Below are positions 34,906 through 43,506 of a stretch of DNA of 64,000 nt, piece by piece. The translations under genes and the position numbers were made by a program. Location of the stretch: contig JACVZY010000003.1 in assembly GCA_014654705.1 (NCBI GenBank), forward strand, positions 1-64,000, read 5' to 3'. A model generated the notes under the pieces. The model was not told where the DNA came from. It saw nothing but the letters and a program-made list of their open reading frames with translations, and did no database searches. The stretch is from Ignavibacteria bacterium (GTDB lineage Bacteria > Bacteroidota > Ignavibacteria > Kapaibacteriales > UBA4661). Each line of letters opens with the position of its first letter. The stretch's first letter is position 1.

Positions 34906-36336
34906 ATGACCACTATGACCAAACATTCTCCCGCCCGAGAAATCCTCCAACGGATTAAAGATCTCTATGATATTTCCACCGATGCAGAACTTGCGGAGTT
35001 CTTCGGTATTACGCCCTCAGCGCTCTCAAACTGGAAGTATCGGAATACGGTTGACTATCGCTTGCTTTTTGAGAAATGCTATGGTTTCAATTATCACTAT
35101 ATCATCACCGGAGAGGGTGACCGCTATGCGCCGGACGAAGATGAAATCCTCGAAATTCAACGTGGAAACAAGGATTTACGAGCACTCGTAAGCGAAGACG
35201 GAGTGATAACACAAAAGAAAATTCTTATTATCGAAGACCACAGCCAAATGCGCCATTTGATAGAGCGCCATTTAAAGAAAGAGGGGTATTTGGTGCTGGG
35301 TGCGGGCGACGGCACTGAAGGCTTGGCAATGGCAAAAGAACATATTCCTGATGTTATTATCTCCGATATTTTGATGCCTGGTCTGAGTGGTTATGAGGTC
35401 TTGAAGGAAATTCGCGCCGACTTGCACACCACGCATATCCCGCTTTTGTTCATTTCCAGCAAGGCAGACACTACCGAAATCCGCCACGCAATGAACCTCG
35501 GCGCAGACGACTACCTCACCAAACCCATTCAAATCAAAGAACTCATGCACGCCGTTCATGCTCGTCTCCACAAAAGCGCTCTTGTGCAGCGGCAGATGGA
35601 TTCAGTCTTGCAGAAGATTCGCTCCGGTTTTGTTCGTGTGCTTCCACACGAGTTCCGTACGCCACTTTCCACAATTATCGGCGGCACAAAATACATCATT
35701 GATTCTTTTGAGACGCTCTCCAAGCCCGAAATCCTTGAACTGCTTAAAATGGTCAATAGCTCGACCAACAACCTCAACCGTCTTTTGGAAAAAATCTTGC
35801 TCTATGCCAAACTGGAATCCATTGCCCACGAAGGCGAAGAAGGTTTGGAGCAGCTCGGACGGCGCGTTGCCGATAATGCAGGTGATACCATTTCGGATGT
35901 GGTGTTGGATGCGGCACAGGAACAAAACCGCATGAAAGATATTGAACTTAATATCGAAGAAGAAAATATCACGATTGGTATTAACGCTGTCTATTTGACC
36001 ACACTGATTACCGAGCTGATGGACAATGCCATGAAATTCTCTCAAGCCGGTACGCCGATTGTCGTCGCGGTCAAGCAAGAGGAGGATATGTGCCTCATCT
36101 CCATGCGTGATGAGGGGCGCGGCATGAGTTCGTCACAAATAAAAAATATCGGTGCCTTTACGCAATTCGACCGCGAGATGTATGAGCAGCAGGGCATTGG
36201 TCTTGGTTTCTCCATCATCGCACGAATTGTAGATTTATTTGGCGGGAAACTCACCATCAAAAGTGAGCCGGCAAAAGGGACGCTGGTTACAGTAGCGCTA
36301 CCGCTTACAGCGCCCACCAAAGGACGGAAGAACTGA
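34906..36336 (+). CDS. CI-repressor HTH / receiver / histidine kinase hybrid protein
   Basis: A 476-residue soluble hybrid regulator. Residues 10-72 match the phage CI repressor HTH (AREILQRIKDLYDISTDA, LAEFFGITPSALSNW, YIITGEGD). A receiver domain spans 104-220 with IIEDHSQ, phospho-Asp154 in IISDILMPG and Lys206 in LTKPI. A HisKA domain carries His248 in LPHEFRTPLS, and the HATPase domain has N box ELMDNAMKFS, G1 DEGRGMS and G2 GIGLGFSI. No transmembrane segment exists. A DNA-binding domain N-terminal to a receiver-kinase is unusual. Starts possible at GTG 34858, ATG 34906 or ATG 34915; the ATG at 34906 is used. Repeats near the promoter suggest autoregulation. Confidence 0.88.
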   Translation: MTTMTKHSPAREILQRIKDLYDISTDAELAEFFGITPSALSNWKYRNTVDYRLLFEKCYGFNYHYIITGEGDRYAPDEDEILEIQRGNKDLRALVSEDGVITQKKILIIEDHSQMRHLIERHLKKEGYLVLGAGDGTEGLAMAKEHIPDVIISDILMPGLSGYEVLKEIRADLHTTHIPLLFISSKADTTEIRHAMNLGADDYLTKPIQIKELMHAVHARLHKSALVQRQMDSVLQKIRSGFVRVLPHEFRTPLSTIIGGTKYIIDSFETLSKPEILELLKMVNSSTNNLNRLLEKILLYAKLESIAHEGEEGLEQLGRRVADNAGDTISDVVLDAAQEQNRMKDIELNIEEENITIGINAVYLTTLITELMDNAMKFSQAGTPIVVAVKQEEDMCLISMRDEGRGMSSSQIKNIGAFTQFDREMYEQQGIGLGFSIIARIVDLFGGKLTIKSEPAKGTLVTVALPLTAPTKGRKN

Positions 36337-36362
36337 TAAAACCGATTACCAACACAACAAAC

Positions 36363-36403
36363 AAACAAGCCGCATCAGCAATTATTGCTGATGCGGCTTG
36401 TTT
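36363..36403 (+). terminator. Terminator after the hybrid kinase
   Basis: A perfect 19-bp stem (36363-36381 with 36385-36403) closed by a TTA loop and followed by TTATTT. It begins 27 bp past the stop codon. Confidence 0.9.
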
Positions 36404-36485
36404 TATTTCGTTTTGTACTCAATTTTGTACTCGCTCGCGGATTATATGAAGGGTAGATTTCAAAAAGTGTGGGTTGGTGTAGCAA

Positions 36486-37070
36486 TTACACCGAAGAATC
36501 AGACGGGAAAAGCGTTGTGAGCGAGACAGTACCGAATGTTCCGAAGGGAAGCAAAAGCACATTGTCGCCTTGAATCACTTCACATGACGAATACACTGCT
36601 CCATGAGGCTCGGTGTAAACTTCTACGGTGCGATCATTGAGATTAACAAGCCAATAGCAGGGGATTCCTGCGTTGGCATATAGTTCAGCCTTTTTGCGGT
36701 CGAGAGCAAGGGAAGATAATGCGACTTCTACGACTAATACCGTCTCTGCACCCTTTGGGTGGCGCTCCGCATAGTTATCCGCAGCGCCGTACACAATCAC
36801 AATATCAGGCTCCGGCTCAGAAAGTACAAGGGCAAGAGGTTCTTCTTTGCGAAGGCTAAATTCTTGACTGAGAATGAGAAGTAATGCGGCTTGCAACCGT
36901 GAAACCGTGATAGTGTGAAGCGGCGTTTTGGGCATTTTTTCGAGAATAAAGCCGTTGATAAGCTCCACATTCGATTGCAGCAACCCGCTCTCGCCCATCA
37001 AACGATATTGTTCCGGCGTGATAGGTGCAAAGCGGCTCCGAATAGTAGATTCATCCAGAAGAAAACTCAT
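36486..37070 (-). CDS. Uma2-family (DUF820) nuclease-like protein
   Basis: A 194-residue protein with a PD-(D/E)XK-type fold. Motifs: ELINGFILEKMPKTPLH, SEPEPDIVIVYG (Asp) and TVLVVEVALSSLALDRKKAELYANAGIPCYWLVNL (Glu and Lys, given by positions about 110-145). Uma2 proteins are abundant in cyanobacteria and some Chlorobi; their targets are unknown. The ATG at 37070 (MSFLLDESTI) is used; the in-frame upstream extension is AT-rich and unrelated to the family. Confidence 0.87.
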   Translation of the reverse strand: MSFLLDESTIRSRFAPITPEQYRLMGESGLLQSNVELINGFILEKMPKTPLHTITVSRLQAALLLILSQEFSLRKEEPLALVLSEPEPDIVIVYGAADNYAERHPKGAETVLVVEVALSSLALDRKKAELYANAGIPCYWLVNLNDRTVEVYTEPHGAVYSSCEVIQGDNVLLLPFGTFGTVSLTTLFPSDSSV

Positions 37071-37246
37071 CGCTGTACCTTGCAAAGAAATGTAACCATG
37101 GTGATAAGCTTTGTTGCTAGGAGTGTTTAGAAAACTAATTAGACTATGCAAGCAGAATTTACTAAAAAAAACGCCATACCACAAAGGCTTTTTCATTGCC
37201 AGCGCCATATCGCCAGCGTCCTGCGGTGCTCGTTAATTTTATATTC

Positions 37247-39973
37247 TCATGCATCCACCATTGCCCGCAGTTCCGCAAGTACCGTCAATGCTTGGATGGG
37301 AGTAAGTGTATTCACTTCTATTTTCCTGATTCGCTCACGGATCTTATCATCACGGATTTCAAACAGCGAGAACTGCGGCTCGGCTTCGGAGGCTTGGGCG
37401 CTCGTTGCTTTGTCGTTCGGCGTTTGCAGGCTCGCTATCTGCGGAATAATCGCATCGTAATTCGTAATTCGTAATTCTTCTTTCTTCTCCCCTTCCAGCG
37501 CCTGCATGACTACTCGCGCCCGCTCGGTAAGCTCTTTCGGCAGTCCAGCCATTTCTGCGACATGAATGCCGAAAGAGTGGTCGGCAGTGCCTTCCACCAC
37601 GCGCCGTGTGAAGATAATGCTTGCCCCCACTTCTTGTACGTCCGCCTTGTAGTTACGCGCTTTTGGAAGTCGCTCGGTGATGGAGGTCATTTCGTGATAA
37701 TGCGTAGCAAAGAGCGTTTTTGCGCCCGTGTGGTCGTGGAGATACTCCGCAATCGCCCATGCAATCGCTATCCCGTCAAATGTCGCCGTGCCTCGCCCCA
37801 CCTCATCCAGAAGAATAAGACTCTTGCGCGTGGCATTGTTGATAATGTTCGCCGCCTCCTGCATCTCCACCAAAAATGTACTTTCGCCCGCCGTGATATT
37901 GTCCTGTGCACCGACACGGGTAAAAATGCGGTCTGTCAGCCCGATGGTTGCTTGCTTTGCAGGCACAAACGCGCCAATATGTGCCAGAAGCGTTATCAAG
38001 CCAATTTGCCGCAAGTAGCTGGATTTGCCCGACATATTGGGTCCCGTAATAATGTGCATCTGCTCTGTGCTTGTGTCCATGCGGGTCGAGTTAGGAACAT
38101 ATTTCTCACCAATGGGTAAAAGCCGCTCCACAACCGGATGACGACCGCCTTCGATGACGAGCGATTCGGATTCATCCACCGCTGGGCAGACGTAATCATA
38201 TTCCCGTGCGGCTTGCGCAAAACTTTGCAAACAATCAATCGCCGCCACGAGTGCTGCGTTATGCTGCACGTCGGCGGCAAATTCGCTCAATTCCGTGCGG
38301 AGGCGCTGAAAAATGGCACGTTCCGTGTCGGCAAGCCGCTCTTCGGCACTCAGAATTTTTGCCTCCATTTCTTTGAGTTCAGGCGTGGTGTAGCGCTCGC
38401 CATTAGTGAGAGTTTGCTTGCGCTGGTAATGCTCCGGCGCTTTATTCTTGTGCGTATTGGAAATTTCAATATAATACCCAAAAACACCCGTAAAACCGAC
38501 CTTTAGCGACGGAATACCTGTTGCGGCACGCTCCCGCTCCTGATATTCCGCAATCCAATTTTTACCCGAATACATCACGTTCACAATTTCGTCCAGTTCC
38601 GGCGCAAAGCCTGTGCGAAAGACACCACCGCCGCCCACCTGCGCAGAAGGTTCTTCTACAAGAGCAGATTTGATGCGCTCCACAAGGGCGCTCATGTCGC
38701 GCAAGGATTGCACCGAGCGTTCCAATGCCTCCGGCGCATTGGAAGTTGCTTTGGTGGTTGAATCGGTGGTCGCGCTCAAGCCTGTGCAAAGCTCTTTCAC
38801 ACGCGGCAATCGTGCAAGCGTTTTGCCCAGCGCAACCACATCGCGCGGCGTAGCGCGTCCCGTCGAAATTTTGGCAATGAGCCTTTCAATATCGCCCATC
38901 TGCCCCAGTTCCGCACGGAGAGCCGCACGCACGTTGTCGTGCTGGAACATTGCCGCAACGGCGCTCTGACGCTGATGTATCTGCTGTAAACGTCTGAGCG
39001 GGCGCGTAATCCATTTCTTGAAGAGGCGGCTTCCCATCGGAGTTTCGGTCTTGTCCAGAATTCCAATAAGCGTTCCTTCGCGCGAAGAATCATTCATGCT
39101 GAAGGTAATCTCAAGATTACGCTTGGTAGCAAAGTCCAACGTCATATATTCGCTGGGATTAAAGAGCGACACGCGCTGAATGTGCGGTAGCTGCCCTTTT
39201 TGCGCTTCTTGAATGTAGTGCAGCACCACGCCCGCAGCCCCCACGCCCGCTGTTAGTTCTTCAATGCCAAAGCCCTTCAGGTTTTGCGTCTTGAAGTGGC
39301 GTAAAAGCGTATCTCTACCAAAATTTTCTTCAAAAATCCAGTCTTCCAGCCGCGTGAGGGCGGGCGAAACATTTGCAGGAAATGCCTTGCGAATGTGCGG
39401 TGTGAGAGTGTCCACCTTGCCTTTGGGAAGAAGGATTTCTGCGGGTTGCAGGGTTTCCAGTAATGTGGCGAGGTGCTCTTCGTCGGTCTCGGTCGTGAAA
39501 AATTCACCCGTTGAAATATCGGCACAACTTACGCCGACAATGGCAATTGCTTTTGCTCCCATGCCGCTTGCGAGCGGTGCAAGCGCAGCTACGTAGTTAT
39601 TCCGCCGCGCATCAAGTAATTTTTCATTGAACGCCACGCCCGGCGTAACGACTTCGACTACATCTCGCCGCACGATTCCACGCGCTTGCTTGGGGTCTTC
39701 CAGCTGCTCGCAAACAGCAACGCGGTATCCGGCACGGACAAGTTTCGGGAGGTAATTGTCCAATTGATGATGCGGAAAGCCAGCAAGCGGGGTTTCTTCC
39801 GCACCACCGTTGTTGCGCTTGGTCAGCGTGATTCCACAGGCTTTGGCGGTAATGACCGCATCTTCCTCGAAGGTTTCAAAAAAATCGCCCAGCCGAAAGA
39901 GCAGGACGGTATCGGGGTGTTTTTTCTTGATCTGGCTGTATTGCCGCATGAGCGGTGTTTGCTTGTCTGCCAT
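37247..39973 (-). CDS. mutS: DNA mismatch repair protein MutS
   Basis: A 908-residue mismatch sensor. The mismatch-recognition domain I includes LFRLGDFFETF (Phe-x-Glu wedge), connector and lever domains follow, and the ATPase has Walker A GPNMSGKSSYLRQIG near residue 645, STFLVEMQE and LLDEVGRGTATFDG. Start is the ATG at 39973 (MADKQTPLMRQYSQIKKKH), the normal MutS N-terminus; the longer ORF adds unrelated residues. Near the C-terminus the sequence ELRITNYD is encoded by an AATTCGTAATTCGTAATTC-type repeat that looks like an inserted intergenic repeat. mutL is not in the window. Confidence 0.96.
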   Translation of the reverse strand: MADKQTPLMRQYSQIKKKHPDTVLLFRLGDFFETFEEDAVITAKACGITLTKRNNGGAEETPLAGFPHHQLDNYLPKLVRAGYRVAVCEQLEDPKQARGIVRRDVVEVVTPGVAFNEKLLDARRNNYVAALAPLASGMGAKAIAIVGVSCADISTGEFFTTETDEEHLATLLETLQPAEILLPKGKVDTLTPHIRKAFPANVSPALTRLEDWIFEENFGRDTLLRHFKTQNLKGFGIEELTAGVGAAGVVLHYIQEAQKGQLPHIQRVSLFNPSEYMTLDFATKRNLEITFSMNDSSREGTLIGILDKTETPMGSRLFKKWITRPLRRLQQIHQRQSAVAAMFQHDNVRAALRAELGQMGDIERLIAKISTGRATPRDVVALGKTLARLPRVKELCTGLSATTDSTTKATSNAPEALERSVQSLRDMSALVERIKSALVEEPSAQVGGGGVFRTGFAPELDEIVNVMYSGKNWIAEYQERERAATGIPSLKVGFTGVFGYYIEISNTHKNKAPEHYQRKQTLTNGERYTTPELKEMEAKILSAEERLADTERAIFQRLRTELSEFAADVQHNAALVAAIDCLQSFAQAAREYDYVCPAVDESESLVIEGGRHPVVERLLPIGEKYVPNSTRMDTSTEQMHIITGPNMSGKSSYLRQIGLITLLAHIGAFVPAKQATIGLTDRIFTRVGAQDNITAGESTFLVEMQEAANIINNATRKSLILLDEVGRGTATFDGIAIAWAIAEYLHDHTGAKTLFATHYHEMTSITERLPKARNYKADVQEVGASIIFTRRVVEGTADHSFGIHVAEMAGLPKELTERARVVMQALEGEKKEELRITNYDAIIPQIASLQTPNDKATSAQASEAEPQFSLFEIRDDKIRERIRKIEVNTLTPIQALTVLAELRAMVDA

Positions 39974-40438
39974 TGGTGCGTGCGGTTTTTCGGGTAGATT
40001 GGTTTGGGTCAAATGTTCCGCAATATAGCACAAAAATACAGCACTAAACGTGCGGTTTTTTGCTGGCAATAGTCTGGAGAAATTTTCCTATCCCTGAACG
40101 GATTTTTGCAGGAAATTTTTCAGTCTCCATCTCGTTTGACCATGCACCTCAACTACACTTTTCCCTTTCTCCGGCGCTCGCGCTTTTGTGCGCTCCGGTA
40201 AAAATGGAGGTAGTTTCTATTCCCAACGATTATGGAATCAATTTCACTCCTTGACATCAAGTCTTCAGCCATCGGATACCAGCTCAAATTTTCCACTGTA
40301 AGCATTTTGTAACACGCTTCCATAATTGGTGAATCGCTGAATTTTGTTATTTTATGCGATAATGGTGTGTGTGCTTTTTTTGCTCACATAATTCCTTTTC
40401 GTTACCTCTTCTCACCTCTTCATTTGCCCCTTTACGGT
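39974..40438. other. Divergent region between mutS and ppk
   Basis: This 465-bp stretch holds two similar boxes (GTGCGGTTTTTC near 39979 and GTGCGGTTTTTTGC near 40050) and a GC-rich potential hairpin around 40176-40203. An open frame of 64 codons at 40060 is not convincing. Promoters for both genes must lie here but I cannot place them securely. Confidence 0.4.
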
Positions 40439-42733
40439 ATGCCTGTTACCAAAGCTGAAAAACCTGAGCGCGTTGACCAAAAGCGTATAGACCTAAGCGA
40501 CCCCTTGTACTACATCAACCGCGAACTAAGCTGGATTGCCTTCAACCAACGGGTCTTGGAGGAGGCAGAAGATACCACGAATCCACTCTTGGAGCGGCTC
40601 AAGTTCCTTGCCATTTTTAGCGCAAATTTGGACGAATTTTTTATGATTCGCGTTGCCGGCTTGAAAGAGCAGTTGGACGCGGGGGTGGTGAATTTGGCAG
40701 TGGACGAAATGTCTGCCGCGGAACAATTACACGCCATACGGGAACGTATTTTGCCGCTGATTGCGCATCAATCAACACTTTTGCGCGAACTTCTGCCGCA
40801 GCTTGCCGAAGCGGGCATTGTGATTCACTCCTACGATAAGCTCAATTCTCGCGACCGCGCCGCGCTGGAGGAGTATTTCTACCAGACCGTTTTTCCACTG
40901 CTCACACCGTTAGCGATTGATTCTGGGCATCCGTTCCCGCAGGTGCTGAATCGTAGTTTGAACATTCTTTTCACTATCCAAAGCCCCGATGAGCCGGATG
41001 AGCGCCGTGCGGCGGTCTTGCAGCTCCCGCAAGTTCTTTCGCGGTTTGTGCCGCTCAAGCGCAAGTCGGGATACCATTTTGTACTGATGGAAGAAGTAAT
41101 TCAGGCTCATTCCGATGCGCTTTTCCCTGGCTTGCACGTAGTGGAATCGTACAATTTTCGTGTCTCACGCGATGCCGATATTGAAATTGCCGAAGACGAG
41201 GCAAGTGACCTACTGACCGAAATGGAAGAGCAAGTCCGCCAACGCAGATGGGGAGCCGCTGTGCGACTGGAACTAGACGAGAGAGCGCCTGAAAACCTCC
41301 GCGAACTTCTGATGACGCTTCTCGACCTGACCAATGAAGATGTGTATGCTGTGAGCGGACCGCGCAATATCTCGGACTTCATGGGACTGACGGGCTTGGA
41401 TGCGCGGCAACTACGCTACCCGTCCTTCAGCACCCGCGTTTTGCCTCGTTTTAATGCGGAATCATCGAACCCCGCAGCGCTCTTTGCGGCTATTCGGCAG
41501 CAAGATATTATCGTGCATCATCCGTTCGATTCTTTTTCCAATCACGTTGTAAAATTTGCCCTTGCCGCTGCCGAAGACCCTGCGGTGCTGGCAATAAAAG
41601 TAACACTCTACCGTGCGGGACGAAAATCGCCCGTAGTGGATGCGCTTATCAAAGCCGCGCAAAACGGGAAACAGGTAACTGCTTTCGTGGAACTCAAAGC
41701 CCGCTTTGACGAAGAAAATAATATCCTGTGGGCGCGAGAACTGGAAAAAGCAGGTGTTCATGTGGTCTATGGTATTATGGGATTGAAGACCCACGCCAAA
41801 ATCATGATGGTCGTGCGCAAGGACGACGATAAAATTCGCACCTACGTCCACCTTGCTACCGGGAACTACAACCAAGTAACAGCGCGGATATACACCGATT
41901 TGGGATACTTCACTGCCCGCGAAGATTTTGGATCGGATGCTATCAATCTTTTCAATTTTTTGACGGGGTATTCGCAGTGCAAGACGTGGCGGCAGTTTGC
42001 CATCGCACCGATAACGCTCGCCGATGTTCTGCTCATGCTCATTCGTCGTGAGACCGAATCGCATACGCCGGAGAATCCGGGTGAAATCGTCGCGAAGTTG
42101 AATGCGCTTGTGGACGAAAAAATCATTCGGGCGCTCTACCGCGCTTCGCAAAAAGGCGTAAAGATTAAGTTGCTCGTGCGTGGCGTATGCTGCTTGCGTC
42201 CGGGTGTGCCGGGTGTGAGCGAGAATATCGAAGTGCGCAGTATCGTGGGGCGCTTTCTGGAGCACAGCCGCATTGCATACTTCAAAAACAGTGGCGATGA
42301 GGAAATTTACCTTTCCAGTGCCGACTGGATGCCGCGCAATCTCTATCGCCGTGTGGAGGTGATGTTTCCTGTGCCGGAGCCGAGCGCGAAGACACAAATC
42401 AAACATTTTCTGAATGTCTATTGGAGCGATACCGCCAAATCGCGTATTCTCAAGCCCGACGGTAGTTATGAAAAATTAGGCGACCGCATCAAAACGAAGG
42501 ATAAAAAACTCTTCTCCTCTCAGCAGCATTTCTTGAACGAGCTGCGCTTGTACTCTAAAGGTGCAGCCACAGGCGGAGCCAGCCTTGACGACATTCAAGC
42601 ACTACTTTTTTCACCGAGCCTTTTTTCTCAAGACCCAGCACCGCCATCGCAAGCAAACGCTGAACAAAAAAGCAATCATCATAAAAATACCCCGCAAGGA
42701 GCGAAGAATAATGCCGCACATACTCAATCCTAA
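40439..42733 (+). CDS. ppk: Polyphosphate kinase 1
   Basis: A 764-residue enzyme that makes polyphosphate from ATP. The N-domain begins YINRELSWIAFNQRVLEEA and contains FLAIFSANLDEFFMIRVAG; the catalytic phosphohistidine is in LKTHAKIMMVV (about residue 452) and the second conserved His in FLEHSRIAYF (about 608). ATG at 40439 (MPVTKAEKPE) is favoured over an upstream ATG at 40367 whose extension is hydrophobic and unrelated. The last 60 residues are a Ser/Gln/Asn-rich tail. Its 3' end overlaps the carbonic anhydrase gene by 23 bp. Confidence 0.95.
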   Translation: MPVTKAEKPERVDQKRIDLSDPLYYINRELSWIAFNQRVLEEAEDTTNPLLERLKFLAIFSANLDEFFMIRVAGLKEQLDAGVVNLAVDEMSAAEQLHAIRERILPLIAHQSTLLRELLPQLAEAGIVIHSYDKLNSRDRAALEEYFYQTVFPLLTPLAIDSGHPFPQVLNRSLNILFTIQSPDEPDERRAAVLQLPQVLSRFVPLKRKSGYHFVLMEEVIQAHSDALFPGLHVVESYNFRVSRDADIEIAEDEASDLLTEMEEQVRQRRWGAAVRLELDERAPENLRELLMTLLDLTNEDVYAVSGPRNISDFMGLTGLDARQLRYPSFSTRVLPRFNAESSNPAALFAAIRQQDIIVHHPFDSFSNHVVKFALAAAEDPAVLAIKVTLYRAGRKSPVVDALIKAAQNGKQVTAFVELKARFDEENNILWARELEKAGVHVVYGIMGLKTHAKIMMVVRKDDDKIRTYVHLATGNYNQVTARIYTDLGYFTAREDFGSDAINLFNFLTGYSQCKTWRQFAIAPITLADVLLMLIRRETESHTPENPGEIVAKLNALVDEKIIRALYRASQKGVKIKLLVRGVCCLRPGVPGVSENIEVRSIVGRFLEHSRIAYFKNSGDEEIYLSSADWMPRNLYRRVEVMFPVPEPSAKTQIKHFLNVYWSDTAKSRILKPDGSYEKLGDRIKTKDKKLFSSQQHFLNELRLYSKGAATGGASLDDIQALLFSPSLFSQDPAPPSQANAEQKSNHHKNTPQGAKNNAAHTQS
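42696..42710 (+). promoter_or_regulatory. Clear Shine-Dalgarno site inside ppk
   Basis: AAGGAG (42696-42701) lies 9 nt before the ATG at 42711, within the end of ppk. Strong SD sites are scarce in this window; this one fixes the start of the carbonic anhydrase. Confidence 0.7.
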
Positions 42734-43250
42734 TCTTGTTACTATTGCCCCCTACAAAGGCATTATGCCGCGTCTGCACGAGAGTGTTACCCTTTTCGAC
42801 GGAGTGCGCATTACAGGCGATGTGGAAATGGGCGAAGACTGCACTGTTTGGTATAACTCCGTGATTCGTGGCGATGTGAACACGATTCGGATTGGCAAGC
42901 GAACCAATGTGCAGGATTTGTGTATGCTCCACGTTACGCACGAAAAGCACCCGCTTGTCATTGGCAATGATGTAACGCTTGGACATTCGGTGGTGGTGCA
43001 TGGTTGTACGATTCACGATTTCGCTCTTGTCGGCATGGGTGCCCGTGTTTTGGATGGTGTGGTTGTCAATTCGCACTCCATTATCGCCGCCGGTGCAATC
43101 GTGCGCGAGCGCTTTATTGTGCCGTCGGGTGTACTGGTGGCGGGAATTCCTGCAAAAATTATCCGAGACCTCACCGATGCTGACCGTGCAATGATTACGG
43201 CTATTCCGCCGCGCTATGTGGACGTAGCTGCAGAGTATCGAAAGGGGTAG
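42711..43250 (+). CDS. Gamma-class carbonic anhydrase-like hexapeptide protein
   Basis: A 179-residue left-handed beta-helix protein. The hexapeptide series (ITGDVEMGEDCTVWYNSVIRGDVNTIRIG, about 30-58) and zinc-type His residues in LCMLHVTH, TLGHSVVVHGC match gamma carbonic anhydrases of the YrdA/PaaY group. It may interconvert CO2 and bicarbonate or act as a related hydrolase. It overlaps ppk and is translationally coupled to it. Confidence 0.9.
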   Translation: MPHILNPNLVTIAPYKGIMPRLHESVTLFDGVRITGDVEMGEDCTVWYNSVIRGDVNTIRIGKRTNVQDLCMLHVTHEKHPLVIGNDVTLGHSVVVHGCTIHDFALVGMGARVLDGVVVNSHSIIAAGAIVRERFIVPSGVLVAGIPAKIIRDLTDADRAMITAIPPRYVDVAAEYRKG

Positions 43251-43296
43251 TAGCTTTTCAATATACCCGATTGTGTTTACATCTGATGTACATCTG

Positions 43297-43474
43297 AGAG
43301 GTTGTTTGAAAAGTCAAAAAAGATTTAAAAAAGCGTTCAATACCCGGCGGTTGAGGGATATGAATATGACTTCTCACCCCTCCAGTCTGAGCATTGCCCA
43401 GTAGATATACTCAAGTCGATGATTCACCTTTTGCTTCGCAGATTGGCGAAAAAATGACTTTTCAAACAACCTCT
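43297..43474. mobile_element. MITE-like element with 20-bp terminal inverted repeats
   Basis: AGAGGTTGTTTGAAAAGTCA (43297-43316) and its exact reverse complement (43455-43474) bound a 178-bp non-coding segment between the carbonic anhydrase and pbpC. The interior has no transposase; the ends look like insertion-sequence termini. No target-site duplication is evident. It may be a MITE or the collapsed remains of an IS, and may also serve as a terminator for the convergent genes. Confidence 0.75.
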
Positions 43475-43506
43475 ACGAAGCCTTCCGACGAACGCAGATA
43501 GCCCAC

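Noticed and set aside
40060-40254. 64-codon plus-strand frame between mutS and ppk
   Set aside because: No family resemblance, no ribosome site and unlikely composition; treated as spacer.
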